Shown here: piece by piece, positions 30,067 through 39,248 of the stretch
Layout: the number at the start of each line of letters is the position of its first letter
How positions within the stretch are numbered: position 1 is the stretch's first letter
NCBI GenBank assembly: GCA_023229545.1
Contig: JALNZB010000010.1
Location: 27,559 to 91,558, forward strand
Origin: Sulfuritalea sp.
Lineage (GTDB): Bacteria; Pseudomonadota; Gammaproteobacteria; Burkholderiales; Rhodocyclaceae
Reading direction: 5' to 3'
Length of the DNA: 64,000 bases
The notes under the pieces: model-generated
Told to the model about the DNA's origin: nothing
The model's database searches: none
The model's input: the letters and a program-made list of their open reading frames with translations, nothing else
Made by a program: the position numbers and the translations under genes

Positions 30067-30933
30067 TCAGAAGCGCGCGTCGGCGAGGCAGTCGATCAGG
30101 CCGGTGCGCCAGTCGGGCAGCGCCAGGCCGAAGTCTCTTTGACAGCGCGAGCAGTCGAGCCGCGAGTTGGCCGGTCGCGGCGCCGGCAGCGGATAGTCGG
30201 CGCTGGCGATACGGCGCACCATGGGTATTTTTTCCAGCAGGCCGGCGCGCCGCGCTTCGGCGAAAATGGTTTCGGCATACTCGTGCCAGTTCGTTGCGCC
30301 GGCGGCGGCGAGATGATACAGGCCGTCGGGAATTTCGCGGCGAGCGAGGATCAGCGCGGTGGCGTCGGCCAAATGGCGGCTCCAGGTCGGGGCGCCGAAT
30401 TGATCTCCAACCACGCGCAACTCGTCGCGCTCCTTGCCCAGGCGCAGCATGGTTTTCATGAAGTTCGCGCCATGCAGGCCGTAGACCCAACTGGTGCGAA
30501 GAATCAGGTGGCGCGCGCCCGACGCGGTAATCGCCGTTTCGCCGTCGCGTTTGCCACGGCCATAGGCGGACAGCGGCGCGGGCGTGTCGTCTTCGCTGTA
30601 GGGCGCGGGCTTGGCGCCGTCGAAGACGTAGTCGGTCGAATAGTGGATCAGCAGCGCGCCCAGACGCCGGGCTTCTTCGGCGAGGATGCGGGGGCCCACG
30701 GCATTGATGGCATCGGCCACTGCCGGCTCGGCTTCGGCCTGGTCCACCGCGGTGTAGGCGGCGGCATTGACGATCACCGTCGGCGCGATGGCGCGCACGG
30801 CCTCGCGCAGGGCGTCCGGTTGGGCCAGGTCGAGCTGGTGGCGATCACAGGCGACCAGTTCGCCAAGGCAGGCCAGCGAGCGCTTCAATTCGCGGCCGAG
30901 CTGCCCGCCGCAGCCGGTGAGCAGGATCTTCAT
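30067..30933 (-). CDS. rmlD: dTDP-4-dehydrorhamnose reductase
   Basis: 288 residues. The NAD(P) site is LLTGCGGQLGREL, the catalytic YxxxK is YGRGK, and the C-terminal ASADYPLPAPRPANSRLD is the RmlD signature. Makes dTDP-L-rhamnose. The ATG overlaps the rmlC stop by 4 bases. The C-terminal signature is encoded in part by repeat copy 6 with no shift in the family alignment. Last gene of rmlB-rmlA-rmlC-rmlD. Confidence 0.95.
   Translation of the reverse strand: MKILLTGCGGQLGRELKRSLACLGELVACDRHQLDLAQPDALREAVRAIAPTVIVNAAAYTAVDQAEAEPAVADAINAVGPRILAEEARRLGALLIHYSTDYVFDGAKPAPYSEDDTPAPLSAYGRGKRDGETAITASGARHLILRTSWVYGLHGANFMKTMLRLGKERDELRVVGDQFGAPTWSRHLADATALILARREIPDGLYHLAAAGATNWHEYAETIFAEARRAGLLEKIPMVRRIASADYPLPAPRPANSRLDCSRCQRDFGLALPDWRTGLIDCLADARF
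30195..30216 (-). repeat. Dispersed repeat, copy 6 (22-base core)
   Basis: 21 of 22 bases match the left part and core; the right part does not extend. Inside rmlD, translated as RRIASAD, which is also the family's natural sequence at this place. Confidence 0.6.
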
Positions 30934-31472
30934 GCGAAGCTTTCGGCCTCGGCGAAGGGCCGACCGGCCGCGTCCTTGGCCGCCAGCAGCGGCTCGCCGG
31001 TCAGCGGCCAGGGAATGGCGAGTTGCGGATCGTTCCACAACAAAGTGCGCTCATGCGCCGGACTCCAGTAGTCGGTGGTCTTGTAGAGGAACTCGGCGGA
31101 GTCCGAGGTGACGCAGAAGCCGTGGGCGAAGCCGGGCGGAATCCAGGCCATGCGACGGTCGGCGACCGACAGCGTGAAGCCGACCCACTGCCCGAATGTA
31201 GGCGAAGAGCGCCGCAGATCCACGGCAACGTCATAGACGGAACCGGCGGTCACCCGCACCAGCTTGCCCTGCGCATGCTCGATCTGGTAATGCAGGCCGC
31301 GCACTACATTTCGCTGCGACTTCGAATGGTTGTCCTGGACAAAGTCGGCGTCGATGCCCAATTCGGCGAAGCTGCGCTTGTTCCAGCTCTCGAAGAAAAA
31401 GCCGCGTTCGTCGCCGAATACCTTGGGTTCGAGCAGCAGCACATCCGGAATGGCGGTGGCAATCGCCTTCAT
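30930..31472 (-). CDS. rmlC: dTDP-4-dehydrorhamnose 3,5-epimerase
   Basis: 180 residues, cupin fold. Catalytic His in RGLHYQ and Tyr in EFLYKTTDYWSP; the substrate loop is WIPPGFAHGF. The start is at 31472 (MKAIATAIPDVLLLEPKVFGDERGFF). Epimerises dTDP-4-keto-6-deoxyglucose. It overlaps rmlD and the rmlA stop by 4 bases each. Confidence 0.95.
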   Translation of the reverse strand: MKAIATAIPDVLLLEPKVFGDERGFFFESWNKRSFAELGIDADFVQDNHSKSQRNVVRGLHYQIEHAQGKLVRVTAGSVYDVAVDLRRSSPTFGQWVGFTLSVADRRMAWIPPGFAHGFCVTSDSAEFLYKTTDYWSPAHERTLLWNDPQLAIPWPLTGEPLLAAKDAAGRPFAEAESFA

Positions 31473-32377
31473 CCGATGACTCCGTGTTTCAGCAAACCCG
31501 CCAGATACTGGCCGTAACCGCTCCTGGCCAGCGGCTCGGCCAGCTTCGCCAGTTGCGCGTCGCTGATCCATTTCTGCCGCCAAGCCACTTCCTCCGGGCA
31601 GGCGACCTTGAGGCCCTGGCGCTTTTCGATGACCTCGATGAACTGGCTGGCTTCCAGCAGCGACTCGTGGGTGCCGGTGTCGAGCCAGGCCATGCCGCGC
31701 CCCATGATCTCGACCTTGAGCTGACCCTGGTCGAGATAGACCCGGTTGAGGTCGGTGATCTCCAGTTCGCCGCGCGGCGAGGGCTTGAGGCCGGCGGCGA
31801 TGTCACAGACCTGGTTGTCATAGAAATACAGGCCGGTGACGGCATAGCGCGACTTCGGCGCCTTCGGCTTTTCTTCGATGCTGATGGCGCGCCCCGTGGC
31901 ATCGAACTCGACCACGCCATAGCGCTCGGGATCGCTGACGGCATAGGCAAACACCGTAGCGCCAGCGCTGCCTTTTGACTCCGCACCCTGCAATTGCGTG
32001 GCGAAGTCATGGCCATGGAACAGGTTGTCGCCGAGAATCAGCGCCGAGGGATGACTGCCGACGAAATCGCGACCGATGATGAAAGCCTGCGCCAGGCCAT
32101 CGGGGCTGGGCTGCACGGCGTACTTGATGTCGATGCCCCACTGCGCGCCGTCGCCCAGCAGTTGCTCGAAACGCGGCGTATCCGGCGGCGTCGAGATCAG
32201 CAGGATTTCACGGATGCCCGCCAGCATCAGCGTGCTGAGCGGATAGTAGATCATCGGCTTGTCGTAGATCGGCAGCAGTTGCTTGGACACGGCCAGCGTG
32301 ACCGGGTGCAGCCGGGTGCCGGAGCCGCCGGCGAGGATGATGCCCCGGGTTGTCCTCATTTGGGTCGGACTGGTCAT
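31469..32377 (-). CDS. rmlA: Glucose-1-phosphate thymidylyltransferase
   Basis: 302 residues. GGSGTRLHPVTLAVSKQLLPIYDKPMIYYPL is the nucleotidyltransferase signature, with ILGDNLFHGHD and EIMGRGMAWLDTGTH for substrate binding. Activates glucose-1-phosphate with dTTP. The start at 32377 overlaps rmlB; an ATG 18 bases inside (MRTTRG) is an alternative. Rhamnose made here likely goes to O-antigen or exopolysaccharide, but no transferase cluster lies in the window. Confidence 0.95.
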   Translation of the reverse strand: MTSPTQMRTTRGIILAGGSGTRLHPVTLAVSKQLLPIYDKPMIYYPLSTLMLAGIREILLISTPPDTPRFEQLLGDGAQWGIDIKYAVQPSPDGLAQAFIIGRDFVGSHPSALILGDNLFHGHDFATQLQGAESKGSAGATVFAYAVSDPERYGVVEFDATGRAISIEEKPKAPKSRYAVTGLYFYDNQVCDIAAGLKPSPRGELEITDLNRVYLDQGQLKVEIMGRGMAWLDTGTHESLLEASQFIEVIEKRQGLKVACPEEVAWRQKWISDAQLAKLAEPLARSGYGQYLAGLLKHGVIG

Positions 32378-33441
32378 GTGCGGTCTCCGTAATTGCGATC
32401 CATCCACTGCCGGTATTCGCCGGAGATGACGTTGGCAACCCAGGCCGGGTTCTCCAGATACCAACGCACGGTCTGCCTCATCCCAGACTCGAAAGTTTCG
32501 AGCGGCGTCCAGCCCAGCTCGCGTTCGATTTTCGTCGCATCGATGGCGTAGCGTTTGTCATGGCCGGGGCGGTCGGCGACGGTGACTTTCTGCTCGCGGT
32601 AGCTGCGGCCGTCGCGCCTTGGCTGCAACTCGTCGAGCAGGGCGCACAGCGTATCGACCACGTCCAGATTGGTCTTCTCGTTATGGCCGCCGATGTTGTA
32701 GGTCTCGCCCGCCAGACCGCGCTCGAACACCAGGCGCAGGGCGCGGGCATGGTCATCGACGTACAGCCAGTCGCGCACGTTGTCGCCCTTGCCGTAAATC
32801 GGCAGCGGCTTGTCCGACATCGCATGATGGATCATCAGCGGGATCAGCTTTTCCGGGAACTGGCAGGGGCCGTAGTTGTTCGAGCAGTTGGTGATCAGCG
32901 TCGGCAGGCCGTAGGTGTGATGCCAGGCGCGCACCAGATGATCGGACGCGGCCTTGGAAGCGGAGTACGGCGAATTCGGCTGGTAGGGGCTGGTTTCGAC
33001 AAACAGCCCGGACTCGCCCAGCGAGCCGAAGACCTCGTCGGTGGATACGTGATGAAAGCGGAACGCGGCTTTGGCCTCCGCTTCGAGCGTGGACCAGAAA
33101 GCCCGTGATGCTTCGAGCAGCGTGTAAGTGCCGCCGATGTTGGTCTCGATGAAGTCGCCGGGGCCGTGGATCGAGCGGTCGACATGCGACTCGGCGGCCA
33201 GGTGAATCACGCCCGCCGGTCGATGCGCGGCGAACAAGGCGTCCAGCGCAGAGCGGTCGCAAATGTCGCTGCGACTGAAGACGTAACGTGGATCGTCGGC
33301 CAGACCGGCCAGCGATTCAAGATTGCCGGCGTAGGTCAGCTTGTCGATATTGACGACGCGCCACTCGCTCTCGGCGATCAACAGACGAATCAGCGCCGAT
33401 CCGATGAAACCTGCGCCGCCGGTGACAAAGAGGGTCTTCAT
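32374..33441 (-). CDS. rmlB: dTDP-glucose 4,6-dehydratase
   Basis: 355 residues, short-chain dehydrogenase. NAD site TGGAGFIGSA, catalytic TDEVFG with Asp-Glu, and YSASKAASDHL with Tyr and Lys. First gene of the rml operon, with a 218-base gap to the divergent aminobenzoyl-CoA gene. Converts dTDP-glucose to the 4-keto-6-deoxy form. Confidence 0.96.
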   Translation of the reverse strand: MKTLFVTGGAGFIGSALIRLLIAESEWRVVNIDKLTYAGNLESLAGLADDPRYVFSRSDICDRSALDALFAAHRPAGVIHLAAESHVDRSIHGPGDFIETNIGGTYTLLEASRAFWSTLEAEAKAAFRFHHVSTDEVFGSLGESGLFVETSPYQPNSPYSASKAASDHLVRAWHHTYGLPTLITNCSNNYGPCQFPEKLIPLMIHHAMSDKPLPIYGKGDNVRDWLYVDDHARALRLVFERGLAGETYNIGGHNEKTNLDVVDTLCALLDELQPRRDGRSYREQKVTVADRPGHDKRYAIDATKIERELGWTPLETFESGMRQTVRWYLENPAWVANVISGEYRQWMDRNYGDRT

Positions 33442-33659
33442 TTCAATTCTTCGATGCTTCGAGGATATGCGGGCGCAAGGGCCGGACGAACGATGAGGCG
33501 CTATTGTATTCGATCAAAATTTGCGTCCGGCTTGCGGCGACAACGATGCTGCGGCGGAGCCGGGTTTGAAGCTACGATTCGCGTCCCGGTTGACGAGTGA
33601 AGCAGTAGACATCTAAACTATTGATATTGCAGGTAACGTCGCGCTTCAAGGAGATTTCA

Positions 33660-35960
33660 ATGCGTATCGTTTGTCTCGGCGGGGGTCCCGCCGGCCTGTA
33701 TTTTTCCATCCTGATGAAGAAGGCGAATCCGGCCTGCGACATTCGCGTCATCGAACGCAATCGCGCCGACGATACCTTTGGCTGGGGGGTGGTGTTTTCC
33801 GACCTGACCATGGCCGGCTTTCGCCGGGACGATGCGCGGGTGGTCGAGGAAATCGAGCGCAACTTCCGCCATTGGGACGACATTGACATTTTCTTCAAGG
33901 ATCGCAGGATCACCTCCGGGGGCCACGGCTTCTGCGGCATTGCGCGCGGGAAGCTGCTGGGGATACTTCAGCAACGCGCCGAGGAACTCGGCGTGAACCT
34001 GGCTTTCGGCACCGAAGCCTGCGATCCGGTCGACTATTCCAGGGAATACGACCTGGTGGTCGGCGCCGACGGCGTTGCGTCGGCCACCCGCGCCCGCTAC
34101 AACGATCATTTCAATCCGCGCATCGATCAACGCAAGTGTCGCTTCATCTGGCTCGGCACGCGCAGAAAGCTCGACGCCTTCACCTTTGCCTTCAGGCAAA
34201 CGCAGTGGGGCTGGTTCAATCTGCATGCCTATCGTTTCGACGAGGAATGCTCGACCTTCATCGTCGAAACGCCCGAAGAAACCTGGCTCAAGGCCGGCAT
34301 CGACAGGATGACACCCGATCAGTCGATCGCCTTCTGCGAAGAACTGTTCGCCGATCTGCTCGATGGCCAGCCGCTGCTTGCCAACGACCGCCATCCGCGC
34401 GGTTCGGCGGTCTGGCTGAAGTTCAATCGCGTGCTGTGCGAGCGCTGGTTCAAGGACAACATCGTGCTGATCGGCGATGCCGCGCACACCGCCCATTTCG
34501 CCATCGGCTCCGGCACCAAGCTGGCAATGGAGGATGCGGCGGCGCTGGCGCGGGCGCTCAGCAGCAATGACGTAGCCATACCGGCCCGGCTGGCCCGCTA
34601 TCAGGCCGAGCGCGAAGTCGAGGCGCTCAAGCTGCAAAGCGCGGCGCGCAACCGCATGCGCTGGTTCGAAAACGTCGAGCGCTATGTGCATATGGAGCCG
34701 GAGCAGTTCGCCTTTTCGCTGCTGACCGGCAGCCAGCGCGTCGGCCACGCCAACCTGAAGCTGCGCGATCCCGCCTACATCGATGGCGTCGACCGCTGGT
34801 TTGCCGCGACATGCGGCGTGCCGGCACTTTCCGGGGCGACACCGCCGCCGATGTTCACGCCGTTCACGCTGCGCGACCTGACACTGAGCAATCGCGTCGT
34901 GGTCGCGCCGATGTGTACCTACTCGGCGGAGGATGGCGTCCCCACGGATTTTCATCTGATCCATTACGGCGGCCTCGGCATGGGCGGCGCGGCGCTGATA
35001 ATTACCGAAGCGACCGGTGTTTCCGCCGACGCGCGCATTACGCCGGGATGTGCCGGTATCTGGAACGACGCCCAGCAGATAGCCTGGAAGCGCATCGTCG
35101 ACGACATCCACGCCAACGGCACCGCCAGGGTCGCGCTGCAGCTCGGCCATGGCGGACGCAAGGGTTCCACGCGCTTGCCCTGGGACGCCATCGACATGCC
35201 GCTGGAGTCGGACGGCTGGCCGCTGCTGGCGCCCTCCCCGCTGCCCTGGATCGCCGGCACCTCGCCGATGCCGAAGGAAATGGATCGCGCCGACATGGAT
35301 CGGGTCAAGGCCGACTTTGTCGCAGCCACCCGCCGCGCCGCAAGCGCCGACTTTGACATGGTCGAATTTCACGCCGCCCACGGCTACCTGATGTCGTCCT
35401 TCATTTCGCCGCTGACCAATCAGCGTCAGGACGACTACGGCGGCAATCTCGAAAACCGCTGCCGCTATCCACTCGAAGTGTTCCGCGCCATGCGTGAAGT
35501 CTGGCCGGCCGAAAAGCCGATGTCGGTGCGCATCTCGGCCCACGACTGGGTGCCCGGCGGCACGACGCCGGACGACGCGGTGGTTGTCGCCGAACTCTTC
35601 AAGGCGGCGGGCGCCGACATCATTCATGTCTCGTCGGGCCGGGTCAGCAAGGACGAAGCGCCCATTTATGGCCGCATGTACCAGGTGCCGTTTTCCGACC
35701 GTATCCGCAATGAGCTGGATGTACCGACCATTACCGTCGGCAATATTTTCGAGGCCGACCACGTCAACACCATCATCGCCGCCGGTCGCGCCGACCTGTG
35801 TGCGCTGGCGCGCCCGCACCTGGCCGATCCGGCGTGGACGCTGCATGCGGCGGCCCAACTCGGCTTCAAGGATATTGCATGGCCGAAACAGTGCGAGGCG
35901 GGCAAGCAGCAACTCGAACACAATCTTGAGCGTGCGGCGCAGCTTGCGCTGGACGCCTGA
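33660..35960 (+). CDS. 2-aminobenzoyl-CoA monooxygenase/reductase-type fusion (FAD hydroxylase + OYE)
   Basis: 766 residues, two enzymes fused. Residues 1 to about 375: FAD monooxygenase with GGGPAGLYF and VLIGDAAHTAHFAIGSGTKLAMEDA. Residues about 395-765: Old Yellow Enzyme flavin domain with PMCTYSAEDG, LGHGGRKG, EFHAAHGYLMSSFISPLTNQRQDDYGG and LARPHLADP. This layout is that of the anthraniloyl-CoA monooxygenase/reductase of aerobic Aromatoleum-type degradation, also related to salicylyl-CoA 5-hydroxylase. It hydroxylates and reduces 2-aminobenzoyl-CoA to a non-aromatic enamine. AAGGAG stands 7 bases upstream. No 2-aminobenzoate-CoA ligase or beta-oxidation genes are nearby. Confidence 0.9.
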   Translation: MRIVCLGGGPAGLYFSILMKKANPACDIRVIERNRADDTFGWGVVFSDLTMAGFRRDDARVVEEIERNFRHWDDIDIFFKDRRITSGGHGFCGIARGKLLGILQQRAEELGVNLAFGTEACDPVDYSREYDLVVGADGVASATRARYNDHFNPRIDQRKCRFIWLGTRRKLDAFTFAFRQTQWGWFNLHAYRFDEECSTFIVETPEETWLKAGIDRMTPDQSIAFCEELFADLLDGQPLLANDRHPRGSAVWLKFNRVLCERWFKDNIVLIGDAAHTAHFAIGSGTKLAMEDAAALARALSSNDVAIPARLARYQAEREVEALKLQSAARNRMRWFENVERYVHMEPEQFAFSLLTGSQRVGHANLKLRDPAYIDGVDRWFAATCGVPALSGATPPPMFTPFTLRDLTLSNRVVVAPMCTYSAEDGVPTDFHLIHYGGLGMGGAALIITEATGVSADARITPGCAGIWNDAQQIAWKRIVDDIHANGTARVALQLGHGGRKGSTRLPWDAIDMPLESDGWPLLAPSPLPWIAGTSPMPKEMDRADMDRVKADFVAATRRAASADFDMVEFHAAHGYLMSSFISPLTNQRQDDYGGNLENRCRYPLEVFRAMREVWPAEKPMSVRISAHDWVPGGTTPDDAVVVAELFKAAGADIIHVSSGRVSKDEAPIYGRMYQVPFSDRIRNELDVPTITVGNIFEADHVNTIIAAGRADLCALARPHLADPAWTLHAAAQLGFKDIAWPKQCEAGKQQLEHNLERAAQLALDA
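35331..35354 (+). repeat. Marginal copy of the dispersed repeat in the OYE half
   Basis: 20 of 24 bases match; read as RRAASADF just before the OYE active-site helix. May be a diverged copy or coincidence. Confidence 0.35.
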
Positions 35961-35975
35961 ACCTGGACGACAAAT

Positions 35976-36401
35976 ATGAGCGAAGTGGACGTCGGAGAAA
36001 GACCTGCCCAGCAGGTACTCCAGCCAGCCGGATGGACTGCCCCCAAGGGTTACTCGAACGGGATTGCCGCGCGCGGTTGCACGGTGCATATCAGTGGGCA
36101 GATCGGTTGGGATGGCCAGTGCCACTTTCACAGCAGCGATCTCGTGCAACAAGCCCGGCAGGCACTGCAAAATATCGTCGAGATTCTCGCCGAAGCCGGC
36201 GGCAAGCCGGAGCATCTGGTGCGCATGACCTGGTATGTGGTGGACAAGCGCGAGTATGTCGCCGCCTTGCCGCGACTTGGCGAGGTCTATCGCGAGGTGA
36301 TCGGACGCAATTTTCCGGCGATGACCGCCGTGCAGGTCGTCGGCCTGATCGAGGACGCGGCCCGGGTCGAGATAGAAGCCACCGCCGTCATTCCCGACTG
36401 A
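35976..36401 (+). CDS. RidA/YjgF family enamine or imine deaminase
   Basis: 141 residues. The GYSNGIAARGCTVHISGQIGWD segment and the C-terminal conserved Arg in EDAARVEIEATAVIP identify the Rid family. RidA proteins hydrolyse enamines/imines to ketones. The product of the preceding enzyme is an enamine (2-amino-5-oxo-cyclohexene carboxyl-CoA), so deamination of that product is the natural inference. Starts 15 bases behind it on the same transcript. Confidence 0.88.
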   Translation: MSEVDVGERPAQQVLQPAGWTAPKGYSNGIAARGCTVHISGQIGWDGQCHFHSSDLVQQARQALQNIVEILAEAGGKPEHLVRMTWYVVDKREYVAALPRLGEVYREVIGRNFPAMTAVQVVGLIEDAARVEIEATAVIPD

Positions 36402-36619
36402 CCGGGGGGATTTTCAGCCAAATATATTCTGCAGAAAATCTTCTCGTGGCAGGCAACGGGCGTAGTGGGCACTAATTGATGCGAGTTTCCGAATTTGATT
36501 GCGAGTGGGTCAGTTTCCGAGGGGCACGGGACGAGGGGATCGCTGACTCTGGTGCCGGTGAGCGTGGGCAAACCGGAAACGATCAGCGTCGTCGACTGCG
36601 CAGCCCGAACGGATGGGAA

Positions 36620-36966
36620 ATCGAGTTGCCGGGAAACAGCGCTCCGTTGCTGGTCGGCTTCCTGAAGCGCTGGGCGGCTTTGAGTCGTTATGCCACCAAC
36701 GGTCGGCTGCCGATCGACAACAACCTCGGTGGAGAACACCATTCGTCCCATTGTTCTCGGGAAAGAATTGGCTCTTCGCCGGGTCCGAGCGCGCCGGCAA
36801 ACGAGCAGCGGCGATTCAGGCCTTGCTGGGTACGACGAAACTCAACGGGCTCGATCCGGCGGCATAGCTGCGCGACACGCTGGAGAAGCTGCCGACCGGC
36901 CTCAACAACAAGATAGACTCGCTGTTGCCTCTGCGCGCAAATCCTCTACACAACAGCCCCAAGTAG
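36620..36966 (+). pseudogene. IS66-family transposase, C-terminal remnant with frameshifts and nonsense mutation
   Basis: Fragments of one IS66 transposase lie in three frames. First LLVGFLKRWAALSRYATNGRLPIDNN (frame of 36476), then ENTIRPIVLG (from 36732), then NWLFAGSERAGKRAAAIQALL and TTKLNGLDPAA (from 36766). A TAG at 36865 replaces the usual codon before LRDTLEKLP, which continues to a stop at 36966. At least two frameshifts and one nonsense codon make it dead. Only the catalytic C-terminal third remains. Confidence 0.85.
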
Positions 36967-36978
36967 TTCAATGCGGTA

Positions 36979-36993
36979 GGACCGCGCGCTTAC
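36979..36993 (-). mobile_element. IS66 terminal inverted repeat, right end
   Basis: Reads GTAAGCGCGCGGTCC on the minus strand, like the GTAAGCG opening of IS66 ends. It is 13 bases beyond the transposase remnant stop. No matching left end is found, so the element is truncated at its left side. Confidence 0.55.
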
Positions 36994-37197
36994 AATCGAT
37001 GTCAAGCAGGTAACGGTGATCAACTGAATCGTTGCCGACCTTGTGCAATCCTGTGCTTGTTGGCCTCATAGCAGCAGCGATTGGCCGAACTGAGTGACTG
37101 TTTGCAGTCTCAACCCGCCGTTCAAGCGGGTTGAATTCGATTCACGCGGCCAAGCAACACCATTTACAAGATAGAAATGTTGCGGCCTTCCACGTGT

Positions 37198-38112
37198 TCA
37201 GATGAGAGGAGTCAGCACCGATAGCCGAATGAATCCGTGACCGCCTTGGGCTCCGGCATCTGCGGTGTTCAAACCACCACGTCCACCACCACCACCACCA
37301 CCCAGGTCACCTGCTCCCGCCACTGCATTCTTGTTTACGGTCTCGCCGGCACCGCCACTACCAACGCCCGCTCCACCACCACCGCCAGCATTAGCCTGAG
37401 CGCCGTTCCCGGCATATCCCTGTACCCTGCGGCCACTTTCGCTCCCAGCCTCTCCAGGCTTGCCCGCGTAGCCAGAAGTCCTTGACGCGCCGCCGGACTG
37501 CGCTGCTGCTTCTGCCATGGGACCGCTATCGCCGCCGTCACCGCCTCGGCTTCCACCGACCGAAGCTACACCGCCGCGGCCATCGCCTGCACCCGCAGTG
37601 ATATGCTGTTGCCAAGTGTCGGCGCCCTGAAACCCGGCGATGAGCTGCCCAGTATCGGCATTGGTCAAGCTCGTCGGATTCCCTGCCCCGATTTTGCCGC
37701 CGTTGGCACTTCCGCCTGATCCACCGGTCCCAATGGTCATCTTATATGTGCCAGGCGCCAAGTAACGTACGACATGCGATGGTGCAGCACCAGCACCGCC
37801 TCCACCGCCCCCCTGATCCTGTGAGGCACCACCCCCACCTCCACCTCCACCTCCACTAAGTTCGACGGCGTAGTTTCCTTCGACCAGGAAGGACGTACGG
37901 TGATATTTCGCGTATGTGGGCAGGTCGCTGCTCCTATACACGGTGAAAAAACACTGCTGATTAACGGCACCCAAAGCGGGATTCATGACGGTGAAGATAT
38001 TCCGGGTCGCGTCGAAATTGGCGGCCCCACATAGGGGTGACGCATTCTGCGCAATAGCCGGAACAGCTGTGGTGGCCAGAAGTAGTAATGCCAAACGTAT
38101 TTCTCTTTTCAT
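37198..38112 (-). CDS. Secreted glycine-rich protein
   Basis: 304 residues. Signal peptide MKREIRLALLLLATTAVPAIA. An N-terminal domain of about 75 residues has two Cys (PLCGAANF, QQCFFTVY) and YAVELSGGG. The rest is low-complexity: Gly runs, GGAGAA, GAGDLGGGGGGGRGG and GGHGFIRLS at the end. The VVRYLAPGTYKMTIGTGGSGG unit and the closing GGHGFIRLS resemble the glycine-rich tail (GGxGxVxI) of phage tail and autotransporter-like beta-strand proteins. AAGGAG is 7 bases before the ATG at 38112. Function unknown; a surface or matrix role is inferred. Confidence 0.72.
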   Translation of the reverse strand: MKREIRLALLLLATTAVPAIAQNASPLCGAANFDATRNIFTVMNPALGAVNQQCFFTVYRSSDLPTYAKYHRTSFLVEGNYAVELSGGGGGGGGGASQDQGGGGGGAGAAPSHVVRYLAPGTYKMTIGTGGSGGSANGGKIGAGNPTSLTNADTGQLIAGFQGADTWQQHITAGAGDGRGGVASVGGSRGGDGGDSGPMAEAAAQSGGASRTSGYAGKPGEAGSESGRRVQGYAGNGAQANAGGGGGAGVGSGGAGETVNKNAVAGAGDLGGGGGGGRGGLNTADAGAQGGHGFIRLSVLTPLI

Positions 38113-38515
38113 TTGTAGCTCCTTGGAGTTGTTTCTATCATTGGCAATGAAACACCTCGAACTATCGGTATTCCCTTGCCTATTTCCGATAGACATCAAG
38201 CTTAGAAGCACATCTATCGTTACGTTCATACTCTGCCCCGCAATACACTTATTCTGTCTGTTACCAAACATAGGGCTGGACGAGAACATGGTTCGAGCGC
38301 ACATCCGGAATCAGGAAGACGAAGACGAGCGGTACGATCAAATGAAGCTCGACATGGGGTAAGCCGCCATCGGCGGCTCGCGGTTTCATGGGTGCCTTTG
38401 GGGCGCCCACAATCTCAAGCCACCGGCTTTGCCTGTGGTATCTGACTTGCGTGGTTGGAACCGGCATATGCCGTTACGCGGAGTGCCGCCGTGTCGGCCC
38501 ACCCGGTCTCGCCGC
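38113..38515. other. About 400-base gene-free stretch with tandem hairpins
   Basis: AGCCGCC/GGCGGCT with loop ATC at 38362-38378, then GGGTGCC/GGCGCCC at 38390-38408 (one G-U pair). An overlapping forward frame (to 38362) is not gene-like in codon use. Otherwise nothing recognised. Confidence 0.55.
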
Positions 38516-39220
38516 TCAGTTCGACGCCGCCGCTGCCTGGGCGGCCCTTTTTGCCGCCGCCTCGGCCTCTCGCCTCTTCAACAGTTCGGCATATTTCCGC
38601 GCCCGCTCATCGATCTTCTTCACCCGTTCGGCGTGTTGCCTTTTCCGCTCCGCGCTTTTCCGCGCATTTTCCGGCGCCTGTTGGGCAATTTTCGCTTCCT
38701 CTTGCCGCCGCTTTTCCACCCTGATTTGCCGCGCGGCCCGCTCGGCCGCCAGCTTGCTGCGACGCTGTTCGAGCTTGGCTGGCTCCTCCGCTGCGCGTCG
38801 CTCGCGCTCGATGGCCCTTTGCGCTTCCTTCTCGCGATACTGTTCGACATCCGCCTGCTGCCGGGCTTCGCGAGCGGGCGTCTCGGCTTCGCGCTTCGCC
38901 GCCTTGGCCTCCACCTCCATGCGGCGCGCCTCGCGTTCGGCCTGGCGCCCCTCGCGCTGCATGGCATCGGCCCTGGCCACCTCTTCGGTGCGCCTTTCCT
39001 TCGCCGAACTCATGCACTTGATGGCGATGATCTTGCTCTGACATTCCGCCTTCTCTGCCGCGTACCTCGCCTCCGCCTCTTCTTTCAGCGCTTTGCCCCG
39101 AACCCGCAGGGCGCGAGCGTCATCGAGCGAAAGCGAGGGCACTGCGTTCTGCGGGGTCTGTGCCGAGACCAGCGCAACCATGAGCATGAGAGCAGGAGCC
39201 AGCAGGTATCGAATGTGCAT
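38516..39220 (-). CDS. Periplasmic charged coiled-coil protein
   Basis: 234 residues. Signal peptide cut after VSA. After about 30 residues the sequence turns into a nearly continuous helix rich in Glu, Arg, Lys and Ala. Two Cys (ECQSKIIAIKCMSSAKERR) at about 60-70 probably form a disulfide; the same pair occurs in a family of betaproteobacterial coiled-coil proteins. AAGGAGA stands 6 bases before the ATG at 39220. No known function. Confidence 0.7.
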   Translation of the reverse strand: MHIRYLLAPALMLMVALVSAQTPQNAVPSLSLDDARALRVRGKALKEEAEARYAAEKAECQSKIIAIKCMSSAKERRTEEVARADAMQREGRQAEREARRMEVEAKAAKREAETPAREARQQADVEQYREKEAQRAIERERRAAEEPAKLEQRRSKLAAERAARQIRVEKRRQEEAKIAQQAPENARKSAERKRQHAERVKKIDERARKYAELLKRREAEAAAKRAAQAAAASN

Positions 39221-39248
39221 CAAGTTCTCCTTCCGAAAAGCCGGGCAT

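Larger units (their letters stand above)
36402..37197. other. Gene-free stretch of about 800 bases, dominated by the IS66 remnant
   Basis: 36402-36619: no gene recognised; a short block repeats AGTTTCCGA twice (about 36484 and 36511). 36994-37197: nothing recognised. Confidence 0.6.

Noticed and set aside
33657..36215. Long reverse open frame (852 codons) opposite the aminobenzoyl-CoA gene
   Set aside because: It is a shadow of the coding strand; the forward protein has two complete enzyme domains.
37985..38362. Forward frame overlapping the glycine-rich gene start
   Set aside because: No ribosome site, no recognisable domain, and it overlaps the supported signal peptide of the reverse-strand gene.
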